Of a stretch of DNA of 44,895 bases, positions 22,598 to 29,209 are shown in pieces. Positions within the stretch are counted from its first letter, which is position 1. Each line of letters opens with the position of its first letter. The position numbers and the translations under genes are program-made. The notes under the pieces were generated by a model. It was not told where the DNA came from. It did not search any database and worked only from the letters and a program-made list of their open reading frames with translations. The DNA is taken from the IMG/VR virus record IMGVR_UViG_3300008261_000039, positions 1 through 44,895 of that record, one strand, 5' to 3'. Source of the stretch: a virus.

Positions 22598-23158
22598 TCA
22601 GTTATTCCAAAAGAAGTAAGTGCCATTGCTAGTCTCAATGGTGTTGAAGTCATAGCGTAGGTTGTGATCCCACACCTGCTGCCAATCTACAGCATGTGCA
22701 ATGGTCTCGTTAGGTGCTTCACACATAACTTCACATACCCAATACTCGGCAAACTCTTTCTCTGCCCAATACTCATCAGACGCATAGCAGAATGCATCCT
22801 CAAACTCACTGAATGTAGTGATACCAAGATCATCTAACTCATCAATGAATTCCATGATCTCTTCATGATCCCACTTCTCACCAAGTCGATCATGTACAGC
22901 ATCATACAAATCCTTGGTGTCAGTATCAAGCTCTTCATATTGTGCATCCTCAGCTTCTTGCTTAGATACATATGAAGGGTCAAGTTGTTCTTTAGCTTTC
23001 AACAATTCAGTGTAGAAGTCAACAAATTGAGGTTTACCGTTGTCATAGACATAGCCAGAGTCAATTACTAGCTGCGTCCTTGAGACATGATCACTATGTT
23101 CGTTTACATAGTCAATTAGTTGCTGACCAGTGTAACGAACTGGAGCACAAGTAGTCAC
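22598..23158 (-). CDS. Putative antirestriction protein: AbrB-like N-terminus, ArdA-like C-terminus
   Basis: From a GTG at 23158 (VTTCAPVRYTGQQL) the protein has 186 aa; the frame is open to 23215 but those residues look like leader DNA. The first 55 residues (TGQQLIDYVNEHSDHVSRTQ, then DSGYVYDNGKPQFVDFYTEL) resemble the N-terminal domain of cyanobacterial AbrB-like regulators (TGxxLLxKVKEL...CGYYT...F). The rest is very acidic and ArdA-like: IMEFIDELDDLGITTFSEFE, EFAEYWVCEVMCEAP, HAVDWQQVWDHNLRYDF. ArdA mimics DNA and blocks type I restriction enzymes, which fits an early gene. Both assignments rest on pattern memory and need a profile search. Confidence 0.6.
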   Translation of the reverse strand: MTTCAPVRYTGQQLIDYVNEHSDHVSRTQLVIDSGYVYDNGKPQFVDFYTELLKAKEQLDPSYVSKQEAEDAQYEELDTDTKDLYDAVHDRLGEKWDHEEIMEFIDELDDLGITTFSEFEDAFCYASDEYWAEKEFAEYWVCEVMCEAPNETIAHAVDWQQVWDHNLRYDFNTIETSNGTYFFWNN

Positions 23159-23185
23159 GTTAAGTAACAAACAAAGGGACAAAAG

Positions 23186-23224
23186 GTAGCCTTGAAGACT
23201 ACAGAAAACCCACATATGTGAGGG
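23186..23224 (-). repeat. Early intergenic element, copy B
   Basis: The plus strand reads gtagccttgaagactacaga then aaacccacatatgtgaggg. It shares the order gtagc-tt-aag-ctacagaaa-ccca-atgtga-gg with 23836-23880. On the minus strand it folds into a short hairpin (CTCACAT/ATGTGGG) followed by TTTTCT, terminator-like, upstream of the ArdA-like gene start. Confidence 0.5.
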
Positions 23225-23261
23225 CTAAGTGTAGCCATCTTGCGATGAGTGTGAATGTTAG

Positions 23262-23372
23262 TTACTCATAATCACCATCAAGTTGTGAGAGAAAGTCATA
23301 GTAATCTGTTGGCCACATCTCACGTGCTAACCAACAAGAGAACAACTCAAATGCAAAGGTTACATCAATCAT
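23262..23372 (-). CDS. Hypothetical early protein, 36 aa
   Basis: Encodes MIDVTFAFELFSCWLAREMW followed by PTDYYDFLSQLDGDYE. The aromatic-rich sequence with WLAREMWPTDYYDFLSQ looks conserved rather than random. It overlaps the 53-aa gene by 8 nt. Function unknown. Between it and the ArdA-like gene lies one intergenic element copy (23160-23261) with no other gene. Confidence 0.62.
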   Translation of the reverse strand: MIDVTFAFELFSCWLAREMWPTDYYDFLSQLDGDYE

Positions 23373-23526
23373 GGTTGTTGATAGGATAAACATCAAAGAC
23401 TTGTTCAGGGTATACTGCTTTGCAGTCACCCATTACCCATGCTTCCTTATATGAGTCAGCATGTACATACTCCGTGGCACACACAGGTGTGTTGTAACCA
23501 CGGTTATAGTTAACTTGGTAAAGCAT
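23365..23526 (-). CDS. Hypothetical early protein, 53 aa
   Basis: Encodes MLYQVNYNRGYNTPVCATEY then VHADSYKEAWVMGDCKAVYP and ends PINNHD. Two cysteines, ADSYKEAW helix: the style of small phage proteins that carry a strand-helix-strand fold. It starts 3 nt after the DUF3574-like gene ends. Unknown function. Confidence 0.66.
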   Translation of the reverse strand: MLYQVNYNRGYNTPVCATEYVHADSYKEAWVMGDCKAVYPEQVFDVYPINNHD

Positions 23527-23528
23527 AA

Positions 23529-23813
23529 TCAAACAAACGACATTGAAGGGAGAACTTGTACACCTACTGCATCCTGACTGAATGCATTCTTGTAAGCGTT
23601 AGCCACGTCCTTGATCTTGTCTGCACATGCAGTGCATACTGTCACAAGTAACGTAGGCTCATGCTCACCTTTCCATACACCTTGGACGTGTTGTATTGTG
23701 TAACCTTCGAAGGCTACATCTAACACACCCTCAATGAATGCACGAAGGTTGAGATCACTAACGTAACCACCGTTAGGTATGTTACGACCAAAGAACAATT
23801 GATAGGTTTGCAT
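23529..23813 (-). CDS. DUF3574-like protein
   Basis: A 94-aa protein from the ATG at 23813 (MQTYQLFFGRNIPNGGYVSD). The order FFGRNIPxGGYVSD, FEGYTIQHVQGVWKGEHEPT, then ANAYKNAFSQDAVGV follows the DUF3574 pattern (L-F-G, G-x-T-v-x-x-a-x-G-x-W, Y-x-x-x-F-x-Q-x-x-V). That family is unannotated. The frame is open upstream to 23867, but the extra residues come from the hairpin element, so the later ATG is chosen. Confidence 0.62.
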   Translation of the reverse strand: MQTYQLFFGRNIPNGGYVSDLNLRAFIEGVLDVAFEGYTIQHVQGVWKGEHEPTLLVTVCTACADKIKDVANAYKNAFSQDAVGVQVLPSMSFV

Positions 23814-23835
23814 AACACAAAGTAAACGACAATGT

Positions 23836-23880
23836 GTAGCGTTAAGTAAGCTACAGAAACCCATCATCTATGTGATGGGA
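23836..23880 (-). repeat. Early intergenic element, copy A, with two hairpins
   Basis: Arms tgtagc (23835-23840) and gctaca (23850-23855) form one hairpin; cccatca (23860-23866) and tgatggg (23873-23879) form a second. On the minus strand the second is followed by TTTCT, like a weak terminator. The arrangement matches copy B at 23186-23224. It separates the KTSC-like and DUF3574-like genes. Confidence 0.55.
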
Positions 23881-23902
23881 GAGTGTAACTAACAGGTAAC
23901 GA

Positions 23903-24142
23903 TCAAGCGTAGTTCAGTGAGCACTCAAAGGTACGCTTAGCGTTGACAAGGTTCTCATTAACCCAGAAACCTAGGCTCATGTTCTTGTTAGCAAGCAGGT
24001 TGAGAATAGCACGACGGCTTACGTTGAGGTAAGCGTAGCTGTACCCATTCTTGAATACGACACAAGCAGTGCCACGGGCAGGATCAACAAGCAGACAATC
24101 GATAGCACCGGAAGTACGGTTGGTAACGTTGAAGCTGAACAT
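23903..24142 (-). CDS. KTSC-like domain protein, first early gene
   Basis: A 79-aa protein from the ATG at 24142 (MFSFNVTNRTSGAIDCLLVD). The pattern, SxxI-xxLxVDPxxGxxxVxFxNGYSYxYxNVSRRAI, resembles the KTSC domain (small beta protein found in phages and with some lysyl-tRNA synthetases). Codons further upstream (to 24166) are open but lack a better start. It is the first gene after the non-coding region that holds the putative early promoters. Confidence 0.65.
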   Translation of the reverse strand: MFSFNVTNRTSGAIDCLLVDPARGTACVVFKNGYSYAYLNVSRRAILNLLANKNMSLGFWVNENLVNAKRTFECSLNYA

Positions 24143-24391
24143 AATTAAACAAGTGAAGAACAGCACTCCTGAGTATCGCTTTCACCTCAGACGAATGCAT
24201 GAAACCCATGAGCAAACTTGTATACCGCATGTGGGTCTGCGGTTACTGGTGACACCCTTCTCGGCGTGGCACGGCTGGCACATTGAGTGTACCCTAACCC
24301 ACACTACCGGAACCCGCTCGGCAGTTGTGGCGGCAGTGACCCGTGGTCATACTCAGCCTTGGCTATTGAGTTTTCGAGGTTCGATGCTCTC

Positions 24392-24420
24392 ACCATAGCA
24401 TGGCTGGAGCGGTTTGTCAA
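24392..24420 (-). promoter_or_regulatory. Candidate host sigma70 early promoter
   Basis: The minus strand has TTGACA (24420-24415), 17 bases, then TATGGT (24397-24392). The -35 box is a perfect consensus and the -10 box matches 4 of 6. It points at the early genes, whose first start is 250 nt downstream. Host polymerase must transcribe early genes before the phage enzyme is made, so such a site is expected here. Confidence 0.6.
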
Positions 24421-24959
24421 GGAGTGGTGGTCGGCTTGTCAGGTGGCACAGTGCCAAGGACTGCTTGCCGTATTCAGTTGGCTTGGTCTCTCATCTCTTC
24501 TGGTTGAAGTTTCGAGACTCTCCTCACCCTTAACAGGGAGAGTCGAGATACTCTCAACATCAAAGAAGAGTATGGGTAGAGCCTAGCAGCTCAGAGCAGT
24601 GGACAGTGATGCTAAGTGGCACATAGTACAGCTTGATCCCTGTTGTTGCAGCGGTTATCAGTGTTGCTTATGGTACAGTGTATTGCTGAGATCCATTGGT
24701 ATGACTGGGTTCTCAATAACGTTCTCAATAGGCTCTACAGATGTTTGAGATGTGGTTATGCGTGGTGCCGCATAGTTGCTGCTGCCTCGTGTGTGCATGT
24801 GCCTACGCGCCTAGCCCTGTCCAGCGTACCTGTGCCTGATGCAGATGCTCTGGACATGGACATACATGTGCGTGCGTGAACATAAACGCGCGTGCGCCTG
24901 CCTGCGCCTGTGTGCATCCGGGGGTACCCCTATGGGGGGTTGCGTCGCTGCTTCAGCGT

Positions 24960-24987
24960 AGGATAAGGCTTGAGAAATTTTAGTCAA
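24960..24987 (-). promoter_or_regulatory. Second candidate host sigma70 promoter
   Basis: The minus strand has TTGACT (24987-24982), a 16-base spacer and TATCCT (24965-24960). It begins directly at the T-run of the thyX terminator. The match is weaker than at 24392-24420. Confidence 0.4.
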
Positions 24988-25025
24988 AAACTAAAGCCCC
25001 TTCAGAATGACCTGTAAGAGGCTTT
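24984..25025 (-). terminator. Intrinsic terminator after thyX
   Basis: AAAGCCTC (25025-25018) pairs with GGGGCTTT (25000-24993) over eight bases with one U-G and a 17-nt loop, followed by AGTTTTTGA. It lies about 100 nt after the thyX stop and closes the late transcription unit ahead of the early control region. Confidence 0.75.
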
Positions 25026-25083
25026 AAATGCTCAACATGTGCAACGACACCTGACACTACCCAAAGACCCCATACAGAGCCTT

Positions 25084-25128
25084 CTAGCCACCTCTCATGA
25101 AGCGTTTAGCCTCATTTAATCGCTTCAT
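25084..25128 (-). CDS. Possible 14-aa leader-like peptide after thyX
   Basis: An ATG overlapping the thyX stop as ATGA opens a frame of MKRLNEAKRFMRGG and a TAG. The composition looks protein-like and basic, and the ATGA coupling matches the style of this genome, but the peptide is too short to be sure. It could be incidental. Confidence 0.25.
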   Translation of the reverse strand: MKRLNEAKRFMRGG

Positions 25129-25763
25129 TCCTTATCCCACATTGCTTTACACACATTAGGCAAGAATTGATACAATAAATCCTGCACTTGACCTGCTATC
25201 TGTGCGTGTTCTTTCTGCGTACCATGACCAGTCCTCAGATCACAATAATGCAACCAAGACCTGATTGTACCATTCATATACAACTTAGTAGGAGCTGCCA
25301 TTGGCAACACTTCTCTTGCACATTCTTTAGCCACACCAGCTGCTACCAGTTCTTTGTAGAGACCATAACAATCAGAATACAGAGATCCTATACGAAATTG
25401 AAAGTTTTTCTTTACTACTTCATCTAGGTCATCAATACTATTCTGTCTATTCTTGGTATCTTGTCTACGTAGTTCTGGGATACCAGCTACTTTCTCTACC
25501 GTTGCATACCGTTGACTAAACTCTTGAAAGCTGAAACTCCTATGCCTAAGGATTTGTGCTGCAATACTCCTTGTTGTCTCAATAGATACACACATGTTCA
25601 CCATTTCAAATGGAGACCAGTGTTGATGATCAATAAGATACTTAATCAGTTTAGCACTTGTCTGAGTGTTTGATTGATTAGAAGGATTAGAGACTCTTGC
25701 CATGTAAGCGATGAGATCTTCTGCATCAGGAGTGATGTGTACTAGGGTAGCGGTATGGGTCAT
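25125..25763 (-). CDS. thyX: Flavin-dependent thymidylate synthase
   Basis: A 212-aa ThyX, which makes dTMP from dUMP with FAD, NADPH and methylenetetrahydrofolate. The signature RHR-x7-S is clear in AAQILRHRSFSFQEFSQRYA, with the SPFEMVNMCVSIE segment before it and PTKLYMNGTIRSWLHYCDLR after it (substrate and FAD binding). Length is normal for the family. It stands alone between the large-terminase terminator and the main non-coding region, so it is either a late right-end gene or has its own promoter in 25764-25960. It supports DNA synthesis with nrdAB and MazG. Confidence 0.95.
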   Translation of the reverse strand: MTHTATLVHITPDAEDLIAYMARVSNPSNQSNTQTSAKLIKYLIDHQHWSPFEMVNMCVSIETTRSIAAQILRHRSFSFQEFSQRYATVEKVAGIPELRRQDTKNRQNSIDDLDEVVKKNFQFRIGSLYSDCYGLYKELVAAGVAKECAREVLPMAAPTKLYMNGTIRSWLHYCDLRTGHGTQKEHAQIAGQVQDLLYQFLPNVCKAMWDKE

Positions 25764-25961
25764 AAATGGTGGTGGTAGTTGATTTCTTAATAACTGTCAT
25801 TTATTAAATTACTTAATACTGATGCATACAGTAGTATCAGTAGTGACAGGATTCAGAAGGATGGAGAGAATCAGTACTCACTGGATTCAGTTAGTAGAGT
25901 AGATGAATGAACTAAGAGGGAGATCTTTGTCTTTTGTTCCCTCACTGTTCATTAAAGAAAA
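25764..25961. other. Gap upstream of thyX
   Basis: No gene is seen. The minus strand is AT-rich near the thyX start (TATTAAGTAATTTAATAAATGACAG) and holds an inverted repeat ACTGATAC...GCATCAGT. An AT-rich leader for thyX with possible promoter function is plausible, but no clean -35/-10 pair can be named. Confidence 0.5.
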
Positions 25962-25996
25962 GGGAAAGATTGTCTCGTTAGAGACGTGTCTTTCCC
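25954..25996 (-). terminator. Large-terminase terminator
   Basis: GGGAAAGA (25996-25989) pairs with TCTTTCCC (25969-25962); inside, GTCTC (25985-25981) pairs with GAGAC (25976-25972) around a TAAC loop, with a small internal bulge between the stems. TTTTCTTTAA follows. This is a strong intrinsic terminator about 55 nt after the terL stop, and it lies directly downstream of the promoter-like repeat. Confidence 0.8.
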
Positions 25997-26020
25997 TCCC
26001 AGGAGTCGGGTCCACCCTTC

Positions 26021-26046
26021 CCTTCCCCTGTATACGGCGGTTATCG
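26021..26046 (-). promoter_or_regulatory. Candidate phage RNA polymerase promoter after terL
   Basis: Carries the second exact copy of the 21-bp element (26026-26046): CGATAACCGCCGTATACAGG on the minus strand, then GGAAGGGAAGG. It begins 3 nt after the terL stop. In T7 the promoter phi-OR lies just after the terminase gene at the right end and serves replication and packaging; this is the same place. It would also drive thyX if the downstream hairpin is read through. Confidence 0.55.
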
Positions 26047-26049
26047 GTC

Positions 26050-27780
26050 TTAAACCCAGGTGGGGACTGACTTTTTACCTTCAAGCATTCTTGCTTGTCT
26101 ACGTTGGTCTAAATTAAAGCCAAATGCCATATGATTAGCTGCTGATTGAGGGTCATCTAACCAAGCTTCTTGAAGATCATTCCAGTCTTCTTGTCTACGT
26201 TGTTTAATTGTTTCATGAGCACTAATTGCTAGTGCATCTGTGAAGTATTTAACACCTTGAGCTAGGCAATCGAGTCTATCGTCGTGTTTAACTGCGCCTT
26301 TTTCACGACACATGCGACTCATCTGATAGAATAGCATGTATAGGAGTCGTGTCTCTGGCGCTGCGTCTTTATTAGAGTTAAAGTCCCACTCAATAACTGC
26401 TCTATTAACAATTAATTTATGTTGATTAAAGACTGGTTCAAGTGTATCAATGATTCGGTCTTCTTTACGGACGTTAGCACGTACTTCTTCAATGTCAATA
26501 GCTTGTTTAGTTTGTTGAAGGTGTTTACGGAATAGTTCTGCTACAATACCATCACCAAAGTTTGTCTCAATGAGGAGTTTAGTGACACCAAACTTTTTAC
26601 AACCTCTAAGAATGTCTAACAGTGTAGCATCACTGTAACCATCATTATAAGCACGTACTTCATGAAGGTAGATAAAGCCATTACGTTGACTGAGGAAACA
26701 AGCTGCTGTTTCATCAGTACCTCTACCTGATGGGTCTACTGAGCAGATAGTTTCAGTGTATGGTAACCAATCACCTTGCATGATCTGTGGTGAGTAGAAG
26801 TAATCACCAGGCAGACCAACTGTTGGTAGGTCTTTAATAACGTTAGATGGGTCTGAACACCAGACAACAGCATCAGGACATTCCTTAGGGTTAACTGCTG
26901 TAACAATTAGGTCTGCCATCTTAAGTGGGAACTTCTCAGCGTCACTAAGACTAGTGTCTAGCATGAACTGCAACATAAAGTTGCTACGACCCATTGATGC
27001 TTCACGTTCTACTAGATCATCATTAGAGAAACGATCAGGGTCTGTTACATCCCAAAGTTCAGCACCTGCTTCTATGTCTTCTTGTATTTGAGGAGCAAGG
27101 AGACCTTCATAGTTAGATAGCTTACGAGGGTAACGTGCTGGCCAGACAAAAGGTTTGTAGTTACGTTCCGCTAGTTTGCGGTAGATGGTGAAGGTTGTCT
27201 GCGGTGTCCCTAGGTACATAATGCGTGAGTCCTTCTTGGGTGTGAGGATGGACTCCGCTTCTGTACAGAGTTGAAGAAGTTTTTCTCGCATCATCTCAGT
27301 CATCGAGTTACCAGGAACTTCGATGTCATCAAGAATCATCAGGTCTGCACGGCTACCAGTTAGCTGACCTGTGATTCCGACTGACTTGACTGAGGGTGCT
27401 TGGTGAGGAGAGCAATTAACGTCAAAGGAGATCCGAGACCACCGGGCATCATCACTCTTTGGTCTCAAATGTGATAGCCATGGTGTCTCAATAATTAGCT
27501 TCTGAAGAAAGATGGACATGTTATCTGCACGCTCTTTTGAAGCGGAGATGATCATGATCTTCTTTTCGGGGTTGTTAAAGAGTGTCCACAACACAAAGGC
27601 ACCAGTAATCCAGCTCTTACCTACCCCTCGAAATGCTTGAATCTGTAGTCGTTTAGGACCGTGTTGCAGGTAGTCTGCGATGGCGTATTGAGCACGGGTA
27701 GGTGAAGGTAGATCTAACTGTTGCCATAACGCTTGAAGAAAGATCTTAAAATCGCCTTTAAGGGCATCTAAAACATTCAT
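26050..27780 (-). CDS. terL: Terminase large subunit (gp19-like)
   Basis: A 576-aa T7-type packaging motor, with ATPase and nuclease domains in the usual length (T7 gp19 is 586 aa). Walker A is QAFRGVGKSWITGAFV, Walker B DLMILDDIEVPGN. The nuclease part shows TICSVDPSGRGTDETA and KLLIETNFGDG, the acidic metal-binding clusters, and a late DDRLDCLAQG. It would cut concatemers and pump DNA through the portal. It lies after the 343-aa gene and before the promoter-like repeat and terminator, near the expected right end of the linear genome. Confidence 0.96.
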   Translation of the reverse strand: MNVLDALKGDFKIFLQALWQQLDLPSPTRAQYAIADYLQHGPKRLQIQAFRGVGKSWITGAFVLWTLFNNPEKKIMIISASKERADNMSIFLQKLIIETPWLSHLRPKSDDARWSRISFDVNCSPHQAPSVKSVGITGQLTGSRADLMILDDIEVPGNSMTEMMREKLLQLCTEAESILTPKKDSRIMYLGTPQTTFTIYRKLAERNYKPFVWPARYPRKLSNYEGLLAPQIQEDIEAGAELWDVTDPDRFSNDDLVEREASMGRSNFMLQFMLDTSLSDAEKFPLKMADLIVTAVNPKECPDAVVWCSDPSNVIKDLPTVGLPGDYFYSPQIMQGDWLPYTETICSVDPSGRGTDETAACFLSQRNGFIYLHEVRAYNDGYSDATLLDILRGCKKFGVTKLLIETNFGDGIVAELFRKHLQQTKQAIDIEEVRANVRKEDRIIDTLEPVFNQHKLIVNRAVIEWDFNSNKDAAPETRLLYMLFYQMSRMCREKGAVKHDDRLDCLAQGVKYFTDALAISAHETIKQRRQEDWNDLQEAWLDDPQSAANHMAFGFNLDQRRQARMLEGKKSVPTWV

Positions 27781-27806
27781 GTGGTAGAATATACCTAAGT
27801 GGGTAA

Positions 27807-27839
27807 AGAGGCGCCTTGTAGGGGCTTGTAGACGCCTCT
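27807..27839 (-). other. Hairpin between the 343-aa gene and terL
   Basis: AGAGGCG (27839-27833) pairs with CGCCTCT (27813-27807) around a 19-nt loop containing a direct repeat CTACAAG...CTACAAG. Only TTT follows, so termination would be weak. It might be a processing or attenuation site in the 68-nt gap before terL. Confidence 0.45.
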
Positions 27840-27848
27840 GGTGAGGGA

Positions 27849-28880
27849 TTAGTTGATCCCCATAAGTTCTGATAGGCCAAATTCAGGTAATGTAAAGCGT
27901 ACACCACCTACACCAAAGGATAATTTACCGCCTCTTTGTCTAGCCATAGCAGCACGTTGCTGAAGTTCTTTAGCACGAAGCCCTTCAGCAGTTCTACGTT
28001 GAACATCTTCAAACGTGCCGCCAGCAACAGCTTCAGGTTGGACTACATCACCGGCAATAGGTACTTCACCAGCTATACCTTCAAGAGTTCTAGCAGTACC
28101 TTCACGTACATCTCCAGCAGCAAATGCTTGACCTGCACTCAAAATAGTTGCACCTAAGCCAAGTAAAGGTAATGCAGTACCAGCTTTAATCCTAGCAGAT
28201 CCTCCATTAAATTTAAGAAGAGTTTCAATTTCAGGATCAGGTAATCTTCCACCAATTTTTGTAGTACCAACATGTAATTGAGCAGCTTCTTTAGGAGATG
28301 TCGCAAGCCCAGCTTGACGCAATCGTTCAGCTTGATCTGGTGGAATATAATCTTGAGAAGCAAAGTTTCCTAACGGATCTTCAGCAAATTGCTGCGTATA
28401 TGATTCCGCATAACGACCGATATCAGTAGTAGGTGTACCGTGACCAAGTGATTTACCAAGGTCAACAGCTTCTACTGCTTTTTGCTTAGTAAGTTTACCG
28501 TGATCTCTAACTTCTTTATTTAGATATTGATCAAAAGTATAATTACGTTTGCCAATTTTAACAGTGGCATCACGATCACCGACAAGTTCATCCCATTGAG
28601 CAGTTGCTTCTTCTCTAATAAGTTTATTAACTTGTTGTCGGCTACTGCCAATACGTTGTGTACGTCGAGAAGCTTGTTCAGCCCTTTGACCAGTACGCTC
28701 TTTATACCCACCAGCCCCGTCGCTAGTCACTTTAATAACTTGCCCATCTTTGGTGGGAACGCCAAGCCTTTCAAAAATCTCTTTTTTACTAAGACCTTCA
28801 GCTCTTAACTTTTTAGATTCTTGTCTCCAATCGGTCCAAGATAATTCAGTTTTTTCGTAATTGTCCCACCATTGAGCCAT
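27849..28880 (-). CDS. Putative virion-associated protein, 343 aa
   Basis: A 343-aa protein with a charged helical N-terminal half (YEKTELSWTDWRQESKKLRA, then RAEQASRRTQRIGSSRQQ) and a hydrophobic, Ala/Gly-rich stretch around residues 240-265 (AGTALPLLGLGATILSAGQA). The C-terminus includes RQRGGKLSFGVGGVRFTLPE. Cyanopodoviruses often carry an uncharacterised gene before terL. The hydrophobic stretch would suit a protein that inserts into the host membrane during ejection, but this is inference. It begins 2 nt from the HNH gene. Confidence 0.72.
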   Translation of the reverse strand: MAQWWDNYEKTELSWTDWRQESKKLRAEGLSKKEIFERLGVPTKDGQVIKVTSDGAGGYKERTGQRAEQASRRTQRIGSSRQQVNKLIREEATAQWDELVGDRDATVKIGKRNYTFDQYLNKEVRDHGKLTKQKAVEAVDLGKSLGHGTPTTDIGRYAESYTQQFAEDPLGNFASQDYIPPDQAERLRQAGLATSPKEAAQLHVGTTKIGGRLPDPEIETLLKFNGGSARIKAGTALPLLGLGATILSAGQAFAAGDVREGTARTLEGIAGEVPIAGDVVQPEAVAGGTFEDVQRRTAEGLRAKELQQRAAMARQRGGKLSFGVGGVRFTLPEFGLSELMGIN

Positions 28881-28882
28881 AA

Positions 28883-29209
28883 CTACTGTATATGTTGTAA
28901 AATAAGACGTTCTCTATGGGTAATCCCAAAGGTTTCCCTCATCCACGACAACCAATTTCTACTTCCTTTAGCCTGATTACATTTCCAACAACTGGGAACA
29001 AGGTTTGATGTAAGGTCTTCCCCACCAAAACAGCGAGGACGAACGTGATCCAATGTAAGTTCATGTAGTTCATAGTGATTTCCACAGTAGACACACTGAC
29101 AATTAAAATGTTCCTTAATAGCGCGTCTCCAAAGACGCTTTGCTTCGGGACTTGTCATCGTTATTAGGTTGTGGAGGTAGTGATCAGGGGACGGAAGTAG
29201 CGGTGTCAT
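28883..29209 (-). CDS. Free-standing HNH endonuclease
   Basis: A 108-aa HNH nuclease with a zinc-ribbon type fold: CQCVYCGNHYELHELTLDHV, PRCFGGEDLTSNLVPSCWKC, NQAKGSRNW. The D-H catalytic pair (LDHV), the N of SNLVPSC and the two C-x2-C pairs are intact. HNH proteins next to terminases can be homing endonucleases or accessory packaging nucleases. The ATG overlaps the end of the 81-aa gene as ATGA. It is also the only candidate nuclease in the genome that could mobilise the psbA intron in trans, though nothing proves this link. Confidence 0.88.
   Translation of the reverse strand: MTPLLPSPDHYLHNLITMTSPEAKRLWRRAIKEHFNCQCVYCGNHYELHELTLDHVRPRCFGGEDLTSNLVPSCWKCNQAKGSRNWLSWMRETFGITHRERLILQHIQ

Larger units (their letters stand above)
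24143..25083. other. Main non-coding region, about 0.94 kb
   Basis: No minus-strand frame in this stretch looks like a gene, and the plus-strand frames have low-complexity, gene-unlike products. GC content looks higher than in the flanking genes. It contains promoter candidates at 24392-24420 and 24960-24987, a hairpin at 24521-24542 (GACTCTCC/GGAGAGTC), alternating purine-pyrimidine runs at 24860-24878 and 24886-24897, the palindrome GGGGTACCCC at 24921-24930 and the thyX terminator. It is the best candidate for the early control region and perhaps for the genome ends. I find no tRNA gene. Confidence 0.7.

Noticed and set aside
24051-24879. Plus-strand open frames (115, 99 and 78 aa) in the non-coding region
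   Set aside because: All genes are on the other strand. The products are rich in Ser, Leu, Cys and Trp without pattern, and the first overlaps the KTSC-like gene. I see no ribosome binding sites.
24906-24945. ATAGGGG preceded by CCCCCC on the minus strand as another phage promoter
   Set aside because: The TATA-to-G spacing and specificity block differ from the 21-bp element by several bases; the GGGGTACCCC palindrome explains the similarity.
25887-26084. 65-aa frame overlapping the end of terL
   Set aside because: It covers the terL C-terminus, the promoter-like repeat and the terminator hairpin; it is not a plausible protein.
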